Positions 16,601 to 25,587 of a DNA stretch of 64,000 bases are shown piece by piece. Position numbers and translations under genes: made by a program. Within the stretch, counting starts at the first letter, position 1. Each line of letters opens with the position of its first letter. The notes under the pieces are model-generated. The model was not told the DNA's origin. It did no database searches and saw only the letters and a program-made list of their open reading frames with translations. This stretch comes from Chitinophagaceae bacterium (GTDB taxonomy: Bacteria; Bacteroidota; Bacteroidia; Chitinophagales; Chitinophagaceae): positions 1,364,001 to 1,428,000 of the forward strand of contig JADJVB010000010.1 in NCBI GenBank assembly GCA_016710745.1, written 5' to 3'.

Positions 16601-17439
16601 ATGAGTTGATCAACGTATTGTTACATAATTACAATATCAAATTCAACGAAGAGTTGGGCAGATACAAGCGTGAGAAATTCAACATCTCGATTGGTGATGA
16701 ATTGCCAGCCGGTGTATTAAAGCTTGCAAAAGTGTACATGGCTATCAAGCGTAAGTTGAAGGTGGGAGATAAGATGGCGGGTCGTCACGGAAACAAAGGT
16801 ATCGTGGCCAAGATCGTTCGCCAGGAAGATATGCCTTTCCTGGAAGATGGAACGCCGGTTGATATCGTATTGAATCCACTGGGTGTACCTAGTCGTATGA
16901 ACCTGGGTCAGATCTATGAAACCGTACTGGGCTGGGCCGGTGAAAAACTGGGCATGCGTTATGCAACACCCATTTTCGACGGAGCCAGTGTTGCAGAGAT
17001 CGATACCGAAATAACAAAAGCAGGCTTACCTAAATTTGGCCATACGTATTTATATGATGGTGAAACCGGTGAGCGTTTCGATCAGAAGGCAACCGTAGGT
17101 ATCATCTACATCATTAAGTTACACCATATGGTTGATGATAAAATGCACGCCCGTTCAATCGGACCATACAGTTTAATCACACAGCAGCCGTTGGGTGGTA
17201 AGGCGCAGTTTGGTGGTCAGCGTTTTGGTGAGATGGAGGTTTGGGCACTGGAAGCCTATGGCGCCTCAAATATTTTACAGGAGTTGTTGACGCTTAAATC
17301 GGATGATATCATCGGAAGAGCGAAAACCTACGAAGCGATTGTAAAAGGCGACAATATTCCAAGAGCCGGTATTCCTGAATCATTCAATGTATTGGTTCAT
17401 GAATTGAGGGGATTGGGACTGGATCTGAAGTTTGATTAA
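13630..17439 (+). CDS. rpoB: RNA polymerase beta subunit
   Basis: 1269 residues. The rifampicin pocket reads [34 protein letters not shown] near residues 468-500, with the residues usual in sensitive enzymes (Asp of LDQ, His of THKRR, Ser of ISALG). Other landmarks are [35 protein letters not shown] and the C-terminal [49 protein letters not shown]. It is co-transcribed with rpoC from the promoter at 13531. Confidence 0.98.
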   Translation: [1269 protein letters not shown]

Positions 17440-17445
17440 GAAAGC

Positions 17446-17555
17446 TGTTAGCTATTAGCAGTATGCTATTAGCCGCAGACTTTAAATTCGAAAAGTATTA
17501 ATTAAAACAAACGGCCTTCAGCTAACCGCTAAAGGCTAACAGCTAAAAGCTACTT
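17446..17555. repeat. Low-complexity GCTAACAGCTAAAAGCTA intergenic repeat
   Basis: The whole rpoB-rpoC spacer is built from variants of the words GCTATTAGC, GCTAACCGC, AGGCTAACAGC and TAAAAGCTA, in both orientations. Similar words occur at 37361-37444. Confidence 0.65.
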
Positions 17556-17559
17556 AAAT

Positions 17560-20500
17560 ATGGCATTCAAAAAAGAAAACCGTCCAAGGCCAACATTTTC
17601 TCAAATCACTATTGGTTTGGCTTCGCCCGACAGCATTTTGGAAAGAAGCTATGGTGAAGTTTTAAAGCCGGAAACCATTAACTACCGTACCTACAAACCT
17701 GAGCGTGATGGTTTGTTCTGCGAAAGGATCTTTGGGCCGGTAAAGGATTACGAATGTGCCTGTGGTAAGTACAAGCGTATCCGTTACAAGGGTATTGTGT
17801 GCGACCGTTGCGGTGTGGAAGTAACAGAGAAAAAAGTACGTCGTGAAAGAATGGGACACATTAAACTGGTGGTGCCCGTTGTGCACATCTGGTACTTTAA
17901 ATCGTTGCCAAACAAAATTGGTTACCTGTTGGGAACCAGCTCTAAAAAATTGGAGAGTATCGTTTATTACGAGCGGTATGTAGTTATACAGCCGGGTATC
18001 CGTACGGATAAAGGTCAGAATTATGCTGATCTGTTAACAGAGGAAGAATACCTGGATATTTTAGATACGCTGCCAAAAGATAATCAGCACCTGCCTGATG
18101 AAGATCCAAACAAATTCATTGCCAAGATGGGTGCCGAAGCGGTGCATGATATGTTACAGCGCATTGACCTGGATCAGTTGAGTTTCGACCTGCGTAATGC
18201 AGCCGCCAACGAAACCTCTCAACAACGTAAAGCAGATGCCTTAAAGCGGTTGAGCGTTGTAGAAAGTTTCCGTGATGCCAATACCAGGATCAACAACCGC
18301 CCCGAGTGGATGGTGATGCAATACATTCCTGTGATTCCACCGGAATTACGTCCGCTGGTTCCTTTGGATGGTGGCCGTTTTGCATCTTCTGATCTGAACG
18401 ATCTGTATCGCCGGGTGATTATCCGTAATAACCGTTTAAAGCGTTTATTGGAAATTAAAGCGCCTGAAGTGATCCTGCGTAATGAAAAACGTATGCTGCA
18501 GGAAGCGATAGATTCATTGTTTGATAACAGCCGTAAGTCTAATGCCGTTAAAGCAGAAGGCGGACGTGCATTGAAATCACTGAGTGATGTGTTGAAAGGA
18601 AAGCAGGGCCGTTTCCGCCAGAACTTATTGGGTAAGCGTGTTGACTACTCCGGTCGTTCGGTTATCGTGGTTGGTCCTGAGCTGAAAATGCATGAGTGTG
18701 GTTTACCAAAAGATATGGCGGCCGAGTTATTTAAGCCGTTTATTATCCGTAAACTCATTGAAAGAGGAATTGTAAAAACAGTAAAGAGTGCCCGAAAGCT
18801 GGTCGATAAAAAAGAAGCCATCATTTGGGATATTCTTGAAAATATATTGAAAGGTCACCCGGTTATGTTGAACAGGGCCCCAACGCTTCACCGTTTGTCG
18901 ATCCAGGCCTTCCAGCCAAAATTGATCGAAGGTAAAGCGATACAATTACACCCATTGGTAACTACGGCCTTCAACGCCGATTTTGATGGTGACCAGATGG
19001 CGGTTCACGTGCCGTTGAGCAGTGCTGCGATCCTGGAAGCCCAGTTATTAATGCTTTCTTCGCACAACATTTTGAACCCGCAGAATGGTACGCCCATTAC
19101 CCTGCCTTCGCAGGACATGGTACTTGGTCTGTATTACATCACCAAGGGTAAAAAATCAACCGAAGAAGAAAAAGTTAAAGGCGAAGGAAAATCATTCTAT
19201 TCTCCGGAAGAGGTGATCATTGCCTACAACGAAAAAGTGATCGACCTGCATGCCAACATCAAAGTAAAAGTTGATGTGCGTAATGCGGATGGTACATTAA
19301 CCAATAAATTATTGGATACTACCGTAGGCCGTGTAATATTTAACCAGCACGTTCCAAAAACAGTTGGTTTCATCAATGCTTTGTTAACCAAGAAAGCGTT
19401 GCGTGAAATTATCGGTGATATCATCAAATGGACCAGTGTTCCCATCACCGCAAAATTCCTGGATGATATTAAAACATTGGGATACCGTATGGCATTCCAG
19501 GGTGGTTTATCGTTCAATATCAACGACCTGATCATTCCGGAAATTAAAGGCATATTGGTTGAAAACGCACAGGCAGAAGTGGCCGAAGTGTGGGACAACT
19601 ACAATATGGGCTTGATCACCAATAACGAGCGGTACAACCAGATCATCGATATCTGGAGCCGTGTGGATACCAAAGTAACTGAAACATTGATTCAGGAACT
19701 GGCAGCCAATAAGCAAGGGTTTAACTCGGTTTATATGATGCTGGATAGTGGAGCCCGGGGTAGTAAGCAACAGATCAAGCAGCTAGCCGGGTTGAGAGGT
19801 TTGATGGCTAAGCCACGTAAATCAGGTTCATCCGGAAGTGAGATTATTGAGAACCCGATCCTCGCCAACTTTAAAGATGGGTTGAGTGTATTGGAGTACT
19901 TTATCTCTACCCACGGTGCCCGTAAAGGTTTGGCCGATACGGCATTGAAAACGGCCGATGCCGGTTACTTAACCCGTCGTTTGGTTGACGTTAGTCAGGA
20001 TGTGGTTATTAATGAAGAAGATTGTGGAACCCTTCGCGGTATTGCAACCTCGGCATTGAAAGATAATGAAGATATTATTGAAGCATTAAGCGACAGAATT
20101 GAAGGACGTATGTCGTTACACGATGTTTTTCATCCGGTAACGGAAGAATTATTGATCGCTGCCGGTGAAGAGATCAGTGCAGATATGGCTAAATTAATTG
20201 ACGAAAGCGGTATTGAATCAGTGGAGATCCGTTCGGTACTGACCTGCGAAAGTAAGCGTGGTGTTTGTGTTAGGTGTTATGGTAAAAACCTGGCATCCGG
20301 TATGCTTGCACAGCGTGGAGATGCTGTGGGTATCATTGCTGCCCAGTCGATCGGTGAGCCGGGTACTCAGTTAACCTTGCGTACTTTCCACGTGGGTGGT
20401 GTTGCGGGTTCTGCCTCTGTAGAATCATCGTTGCCGGCCAAGTTCGACGGAACTTTACAGTTTGATGGTTTACGTACGGTACATACCGAAGATGCCAATG

Positions 20501-21852
20501 GTAAAAAGATCAATGTGGTTATTGGTCGTACGGGTGAGATCAGAAATATTGATGTAAAATCTGAACGTTTATTAAATACCACGCATATCCCATATGGTTC
20601 TATCCTGAACGTAAAAGACGGACAGAAAGTTGTGAAGGGCGATGTGATCTGTACCTGGGATCCATTTAACAACGTAATTGTTGCGGAAGTAAATGGTAAG
20701 ATCGAATTTGAAAGTTTGATCGAGGGTATTACTTATCGTGATGAGGCCGACGAACAAACCGGTCACCGGGAAAAAGTGGTAATTGAAACAAAAGATAAAA
20801 CCAAATTACCGGTTATTATCGTTCATGGTAAAGAGAAGAAATTATATAACCTGCCGGTAGGTTCGCATATTGTTGTTGAAGAAGGTTTGGATGTAAGAAG
20901 CGGACAGGTTTTGGTTAAAATTCCGAGGATATTGAGCAAGTTGAAAGATATTACCGGTGGTCTGCCCCGTGTTACTGAGTTGTTTGAAGCGCGTAATCCA
21001 AGTAACCCGGCGGTGGTTTGTGAAATTGATGGTGTGGTTGCTTTTGGCGCTATCAAGCGTGGTAACCGCGAGATCATCGTAGAAGCAAAAGATGGCGTGG
21101 TTAAAAAGTACCTGGTTCCGTTAAGTCGCCAGATCCTGGTTCAGGATGGAGACTTTGTAAAGGCCGGTGCAGCATTAAGTGACGGACAAACTGCCCCGAT
21201 CGATATCCTGGCCATTAAAGGACCATTCGCTGTTCAGGAATATGTGGTAAATGAAATTCAGGAAGTATATCGTTTACAAGGTGTAAAGATCAATGATAAG
21301 CATGTGGAAGTAATCGTTCGCCAGATGATGCGTAAGATCAGGATCGAAGATGCTGGCGATACCAAATTCCTGGAGGGAGATACTGAAGATCGTTTGGATT
21401 TTAACATGGAGAATGACTATATCTACGACAAGAAAGTGGTAACCGAAGCTGGAGATAGTACTAAATTAAAGTCCGGTCAAATCGTTACCCTTCGTGAAAT
21501 ACGGGAAGAAAATTCCGTATTAAGAAGGGCGGATAAAAAACTGGCTGAGTTCCGTGATGCTTCTCCTGCAACTTCTTCACCGTTGTTGCTGGGTATTACC
21601 AAAGCATCGTTGGGCACCCATAGCTGGATATCTGCTGCGTCGTTCCAGGAAACTACCAAGGTATTGAGTTCGGCTGCCATCCAGGGTAAAACCGATGAGA
21701 TGCTGGGCTTAAAAGAGAACGTGATCACAGGCCATCATATCCCGGCCGGTACCGGTTTGCGTGAGTTTGAGAATATGATCGTGGGAAGTAAAGAGGAGTA
21801 TGAACTGTTGATGACCACCAAGGAAGCAATGAGCTTTGATGAAGAAGAGTAA
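17560..21852 (+). CDS. rpoC: RNA polymerase beta' subunit
   Basis: 1430 residues. The N-terminal zinc ribbon (ECACGKYKRIRYKGIVCDRCGVEV, residues ~64-87) and the catalytic Mg motif NADFDGDQMAVHVPLS (about residue 471) are intact. The second zinc site is the C-rich region LTCESKRGVCVRCYGKNLA. The trigger-loop region (GEPGTQLTLRTFHVGGVA) is conserved. It follows rpoB by 120 bp; a REP-like element and a terminator lie behind it. Confidence 0.98.
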   Translation: MAFKKENRPRPTFSQITIGLASPDSILERSYGEVLKPETINYRTYKPERDGLFCERIFGPVKDYECACGKYKRIRYKGIVCDRCGVEVTEKKVRRERMGHIKLVVPVVHIWYFKSLPNKIGYLLGTSSKKLESIVYYERYVVIQPGIRTDKGQNYADLLTEEEYLDILDTLPKDNQHLPDEDPNKFIAKMGAEAVHDMLQRIDLDQLSFDLRNAAANETSQQRKADALKRLSVVESFRDANTRINNRPEWMVMQYIPVIPPELRPLVPLDGGRFASSDLNDLYRRVIIRNNRLKRLLEIKAPEVILRNEKRMLQEAIDSLFDNSRKSNAVKAEGGRALKSLSDVLKGKQGRFRQNLLGKRVDYSGRSVIVVGPELKMHECGLPKDMAAELFKPFIIRKLIERGIVKTVKSARKLVDKKEAIIWDILENILKGHPVMLNRAPTLHRLSIQAFQPKLIEGKAIQLHPLVTTAFNADFDGDQMAVHVPLSSAAILEAQLLMLSSHNILNPQNGTPITLPSQDMVLGLYYITKGKKSTEEEKVKGEGKSFYSPEEVIIAYNEKVIDLHANIKVKVDVRNADGTLTNKLLDTTVGRVIFNQHVPKTVGFINALLTKKALREIIGDIIKWTSVPITAKFLDDIKTLGYRMAFQGGLSFNINDLIIPEIKGILVENAQAEVAEVWDNYNMGLITNNERYNQIIDIWSRVDTKVTETLIQELAANKQGFNSVYMMLDSGARGSKQQIKQLAGLRGLMAKPRKSGSSGSEIIENPILANFKDGLSVLEYFISTHGARKGLADTALKTADAGYLTRRLVDVSQDVVINEEDCGTLRGIATSALKDNEDIIEALSDRIEGRMSLHDVFHPVTEELLIAAGEEISADMAKLIDESGIESVEIRSVLTCESKRGVCVRCYGKNLASGMLAQRGDAVGIIAAQSIGEPGTQLTLRTFHVGGVAGSASVESSLPAKFDGTLQFDGLRTVHTEDANGKKINVVIGRTGEIRNIDVKSERLLNTTHIPYGSILNVKDGQKVVKGDVICTWDPFNNVIVAEVNGKIEFESLIEGITYRDEADEQTGHREKVVIETKDKTKLPVIIVHGKEKKLYNLPVGSHIVVEEGLDVRSGQVLVKIPRILSKLKDITGGLPRVTELFEARNPSNPAVVCEIDGVVAFGAIKRGNREIIVEAKDGVVKKYLVPLSRQILVQDGDFVKAGAALSDGQTAPIDILAIKGPFAVQEYVVNEIQEVYRLQGVKINDKHVEVIVRQMMRKIRIEDAGDTKFLEGDTEDRLDFNMENDYIYDKKVVTEAGDSTKLKSGQIVTLREIREENSVLRRADKKLAEFRDASPATSSPLLLGITKASLGTHSWISAASFQETTKVLSSAAIQGKTDEMLGLKENVITGHHIPAGTGLREFENMIVGSKEEYELLMTTKEAMSFDEEE

Positions 21853-21863
21853 GGTCCCCTAAA

Positions 21864-21899
21864 CCTGCCTGCCGGCAGGCAGGTCCCCCGAAGGGGGAC
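21864..21899. repeat. Double REP-like palindrome after rpoC
   Basis: CCTGCCTGCCGGCAGGCAGG (21864-21883) is a perfect 20-bp palindrome. It is followed at once by GTCCCCC-gaa-GGGGGAC (21883-21899). The core is shared with the element at 10017. Confidence 0.75.
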
Positions 21900-21920
21900 T
21901 TTGTAGGCGTATAATATTAA

Positions 21921-21953
21921 AAAGGAGTAAGTTTAAAATCTTACTCCTTTTTT
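21921..21953. terminator. Terminator between convergent rpoC and the ECF sigma gene
   Basis: AAAGGAGTAAG / CTTACTCCTTT stem, 8-nt loop, T run on the plus strand and A run on the minus strand, so it may work in both directions. A second hairpin, CCAGGC/GCCTGG, lies at 21976-21994. Confidence 0.85.
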
Positions 21954-22031
21954 ATGTCTGTTTGTAAACAAGAAACCAGGCTTTATGGGCCTGGCTCTTG
22001 TCATTATTACGGGTGCCGGTAACTTTCGGTA

Positions 22032-22586
22032 TCAGGCCGTCTTTTTATATAATTCCTGAAGTTTATTTTTAGAACGGTACAGCTGCGATTTGCTGGTTCC
22101 TTCATTGCAGTTTAACATCGACGCAATTTCGCGGTGATTGTAACCATCGATAACATAGAGCATAAATATTTTGCGATAGCCTGGCGGCAATTTAGAAACC
22201 ATCCTGATCATGTCTTTTTCGGCCAACCTGTCTAATATACTGGTTTCATTGTCTTTAATTATATGTAAGCGTTCCGTGTCATAGTTCACCAGTTTTTTAT
22301 TTTTATCCCGTAAATGGCTGAGGGCGGTTCGGGTCACTATGGTTCTGATCCAGCCTTCAAAGCTACCGTCGTTCCTGAATTTGTGCAGGTTTCTGAACAC
22401 TTTCACAAACCCTTCCTGCAGGATATCCTCCGCATCGGCCGTGTTATTGTGGGTATATCGCAGGCATACCAAAAACATTTTTGAGGCGAATCTGTGATAC
22501 AGTTCGTGCTGCCTTTTTGGGCAACCCTTTATTGAATCCTGGATAAGTTGAGAATCGGGAACCAGATCTGAGTTAAAATCCTGCAT
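22032..22586 (-). CDS. ECF-type RNA polymerase sigma factor
   Basis: 184 residues with sigma region 2 (HRFASKMFLVCLRYTHNNTADAEDILQEGFVKVFRNLHKFRNDGSFEGWIRTIVTRTALSHLRDK) and region 4 (LPPGYRKIFMLYVIDGYNHREIASMLNCNEGTSKSQLYRSKNKLQELY). No anti-sigma gene is adjacent within the window, so the signal is unknown. It converges with rpoC. Confidence 0.9.
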   Translation of the reverse strand: MQDFNSDLVPDSQLIQDSIKGCPKRQHELYHRFASKMFLVCLRYTHNNTADAEDILQEGFVKVFRNLHKFRNDGSFEGWIRTIVTRTALSHLRDKNKKLVNYDTERLHIIKDNETSILDRLAEKDMIRMVSKLPPGYRKIFMLYVIDGYNHREIASMLNCNEGTSKSQLYRSKNKLQELYKKTA

Positions 22587-22777
22587 ATGGTAATAATTGT
22601 TAGGTAATCATCACGGGTATCGTAAATACTACGACATCGATTGTTACAGGAGCTAAAATATATAAATCATGGTCTGGGGTGCCGGTTATTCGGTGAAGGC
22701 TTGTTTTTGGCGGTTGAAACGTTTAATAAACGATAGAAATGGCCAGGCTGTGTTCGCTGAGTTGCGATATATTGGTG

Positions 22778-23203
22778 TTAAAATAACTGTAAGCCATAGT
22801 ACCCGATCAAAGTAAAAATAGTGCACCGTACCATGACACCGATACAACACCAGGTTGCCAGTTTTTTCATATTAACATTCAACCCAACTCCAATAGCGAT
22901 CGTAACCGGTGCGCCAACAGAAAAAGTACCTAAAAAACCCAGGCCGGTTATGCCATACGTATTCCATATCCGGAGAATAACCGGATGTTTCTTTTCGGCC
23001 GATTCTCTGTCTGGTTTGTTTTTGTGAAACAGCGCTCTGATTTTATCCCCCAGAAATGCCGCAAAAAAAACGCCAATCAATCCCCCGGTAACGCTGGCAA
23101 AGAAGATGATCCATGGCGATAGGCCAAATAGAAAACCAGCTGGTATTGCTGCATATATTTCGAACGTTGCAAGTCCTGCAACCGTGAGTACTTCTGCATA
23201 CAT
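22778..23203 (-). CDS. Small membrane protein of the small multi-drug export family (PF06695-like)
   Basis: 141 residues with about four hydrophobic segments (IYAAIPAGFLFGLSPWIIFFASVTGGLIGVFFAAFLG, GITGLGFLGTFSVGAPVTIAIGVGLNVN, TWCCIGVMVRCTIFTLIGYYGL). The pattern agrees with the small multi-drug export proteins, whose transport role is poorly proven. The assignment rests on remembered family character only. Confidence 0.6.
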   Translation of the reverse strand: MYAEVLTVAGLATFEIYAAIPAGFLFGLSPWIIFFASVTGGLIGVFFAAFLGDKIRALFHKNKPDRESAEKKHPVILRIWNTYGITGLGFLGTFSVGAPVTIAIGVGLNVNMKKLATWCCIGVMVRCTIFTLIGYYGLQLF

Positions 23204-23414
23204 AAAAGAAAGAATTATTTATATGATAGGGAGTGCGAAATTAACTGAAATGAACCATCAATGAAGTGTAATTATTTACCATTATAGATTTGCCTCGCCG
23301 ATCTGGTGATTTCGTTGAAATGAATGTTTTTTTTGACCGTTAACCCTTTCCTAAAAAAAGGTAAAGTCATTGCCCTGAAGCAGTTTCTGATTATATTGCG
23401 ACAAATAGAAATTC

Positions 23415-24026
23415 ATGATGAAAAATTTATCTCTGGTATTAAATATTTTGCTGATTATTGCTGTAGGGTATCTGTATTATTATGATTTTTCGGGCAAAAA
23501 GGCCGGTGCAATCGACGCTAAACGAAATTCATATAAGGCAGCAGACAGTAATGCAGCAAGGCCCCCATTGGCCTACGTAGAACTGGATTCATTAAATGAA
23601 AAGATCACCTATATCAAGGAAAGACGCAAGGAACTCGAGGGTGAAATGAAAGCCATTGAAGATGAGCAGGAAAGGGGATACCGTGGATTACAGGCACAAA
23701 AAGATAATTTTTTAAAACGGGGAGCTGCCATTACCGAAGAGGAAGCTACCATTTTTCAGGGTAAATTAATTGATCAACAACAGCAGATTGACAGTAAAAA
23801 ACAAAGCCTTAGCCAGAAACTGAATGAAAAGAGTTTTACAATAATGGAAGATATTCAAAAAAAATTGAAAAGTTTTTTAAGCGAATATAATAAGGAAAAG
23901 AAATACATGTACATCTTTACTACAGGAACCGGTCTCGATTACATGGTTTTTAAAGACTCCTCCTTAAACATTACCAACGATGTTATTATGGGGATGAACG
24001 AGAAATTAAAATCGGGTTCAAAATAA
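23415..24026 (+). CDS. OmpH/Skp-like periplasmic chaperone
   Basis: 203 residues: an N-terminal membrane anchor or signal (LSLVLNILLIIAVGYLYYYD), then PPLAYVELDSLNEKITYIKERRKELEGEMKAIEDEQ, a long coiled coil rich in Glu/Lys/Gln, and a closing segment YIFTTGTGLDYMVFKDSSLNITNDVIMGMNEK. This is the usual Bacteroidota OmpH layout, in which the coiled-coil tentacles hold outer-membrane proteins during transport. A second ATG follows at 23418. Confidence 0.85.
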   Translation: MMKNLSLVLNILLIIAVGYLYYYDFSGKKAGAIDAKRNSYKAADSNAARPPLAYVELDSLNEKITYIKERRKELEGEMKAIEDEQERGYRGLQAQKDNFLKRGAAITEEEATIFQGKLIDQQQQIDSKKQSLSQKLNEKSFTIMEDIQKKLKSFLSEYNKEKKYMYIFTTGTGLDYMVFKDSSLNITNDVIMGMNEKLKSGSK

Positions 24027-24139
24027 AACAGCTCCTTTTGTTGACCCAACTGTTCTGAACTATTTATCAGGACAGCGCGTTAATTTCATACAATTTATAT
24101 ATCTTGTTCTGGTATACAACTGTCTAAACAGGAAAAACT

Positions 24140-25585
24140 ATGTCGGAACAAACTGCATCATTTAAACCAACGCTGGGCCTGTTGGATTCTACCATGATCG
24201 TTGCCGGATCAATGATCGGTTCGGGTATTTTTATCGTTAGCGCGGATATCACCCGCAATGTAGGCAGTGCCGGCTGGCTGATAGCCGTATGGGTAATTAC
24301 CGGACTGATGACCCTGATGGCTGCGCTAAGTTATGGCGAATTAAGCGCCATGTTTCCAAAAGCAGGTGGTCAATATGTGTATTTGAAAGAAGCGTTTAAT
24401 CCCCTGGCCGGTTTTTTATACGGCTGGAGTTTTTTTACTGTTATTCAAACAGCTACCATCGCGGCGGTTGGTGTTGCCTTCAGTAAATTCGCTGCTTATA
24501 TTTTTCCGGCCGTTAGTGAAAAAAATATATTACTTGATCTGGGCTTTATTCAAATTTCGGCAGCCCAGGTGGTTGCTATTTTATTGATCGCCCTGCTCAC
24601 ATATATAAATTCAAAAGGGATCAAAAACGGAACCATTATTCAAACCGTTTTTACATCTACTAAAATATTGGCTTTATTTGGATTGATCGTTTTCGGATTC
24701 CTTATGGCAAAGCACAGTTTCTGGGACGAGAACTGGCAAACCGGGCTTACCGCTATGCAGGATCTGGGCGCCAAAGACGCCAACAACCTGTTGCAACCAA
24801 CAGCCTGGAAACCTGTTTCGGGTTATATCCTTGTTGGTGCCATCGCAGCGGCGATGGTGGGATCGATCTTTAGCAGCGATGCCTGGAACAATGTAACTTT
24901 TATCGCCGGCGAAGTAAAGAACCCGCAACGTAATATTGGCCTCGCCCTTTTTTTAGGAACCCTAATCGTAACGGTCATTTACGTAGCTGCCAACTTCATG
25001 TACCTGAATGTGCTTCCGCTCAATGAAATTGCTTTCGGCGACCGGGCCAACGACCGGATCGCGGTAGTGGCGTCAACCCAGATCTTTGGCAGCTCGGGTA
25101 CTGTGGTGATAGCCATATTGATCATGATCTCAACCTTCGGTTGCAATAATGGGTTGATATTGGCAGGGGCCAGGGTGTACAATGCCATGGCGATCGATAA
25201 ATTGTTTTTTAAGAGAGCCGCTGTACTCAATAAATATGCCGTACCCGAATATGCGCTCTGGGCACAGTTTGTAATGGCTTCCATTCTTTGTTTGAGCGGC
25301 AAGTACGGCGACTTACTCGATATGATCGCTTTTGTGGTTGTATTATTTTATGCCATTACCATTATCGGCATTTTTAAACTGCGAAAAACGAGGCCCGATG
25401 CGGTGAGGCCATACAAAGCGTTTGCCTACCCGGTAATGCCGGCCCTGTATATTGTATTGGCATTGGTTTTTTGTGTGTTCCTGATCATATTTAAACCGGT
25501 TTATGCCGGCATCGGTTTAGGGATCGTATTATTGGGTATACCCGTTTATTATCTTTCGATTGGAAGACAAAAAAAGAACAGCTGA
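24140..25585 (+). CDS. APC-family amino acid permease
   Basis: 481 residues with about 12 membrane spans. The first helix has the substrate-binding break GSMIGSGIFIVSADI, and consensus APC segments follow (ALSYGELSAMFPKAGGQYVYLKEAFNPLAGFLYGW, NVTFIAGEVKNPQRNIGLALFLGTLIVTVIY). It imports or exchanges amino acids across the inner membrane; the substrate cannot be told. It ends 2 bp before the heptose kinase gene, so the two are probably co-transcribed. Confidence 0.88.
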   Translation: MSEQTASFKPTLGLLDSTMIVAGSMIGSGIFIVSADITRNVGSAGWLIAVWVITGLMTLMAALSYGELSAMFPKAGGQYVYLKEAFNPLAGFLYGWSFFTVIQTATIAAVGVAFSKFAAYIFPAVSEKNILLDLGFIQISAAQVVAILLIALLTYINSKGIKNGTIIQTVFTSTKILALFGLIVFGFLMAKHSFWDENWQTGLTAMQDLGAKDANNLLQPTAWKPVSGYILVGAIAAAMVGSIFSSDAWNNVTFIAGEVKNPQRNIGLALFLGTLIVTVIYVAANFMYLNVLPLNEIAFGDRANDRIAVVASTQIFGSSGTVVIAILIMISTFGCNNGLILAGARVYNAMAIDKLFFKRAAVLNKYAVPEYALWAQFVMASILCLSGKYGDLLDMIAFVVVLFYAITIIGIFKLRKTRPDAVRPYKAFAYPVMPALYIVLALVFCVFLIIFKPVYAGIGLGIVLLGIPVYYLSIGRQKKNS

Positions 25586-25587
25586 TT

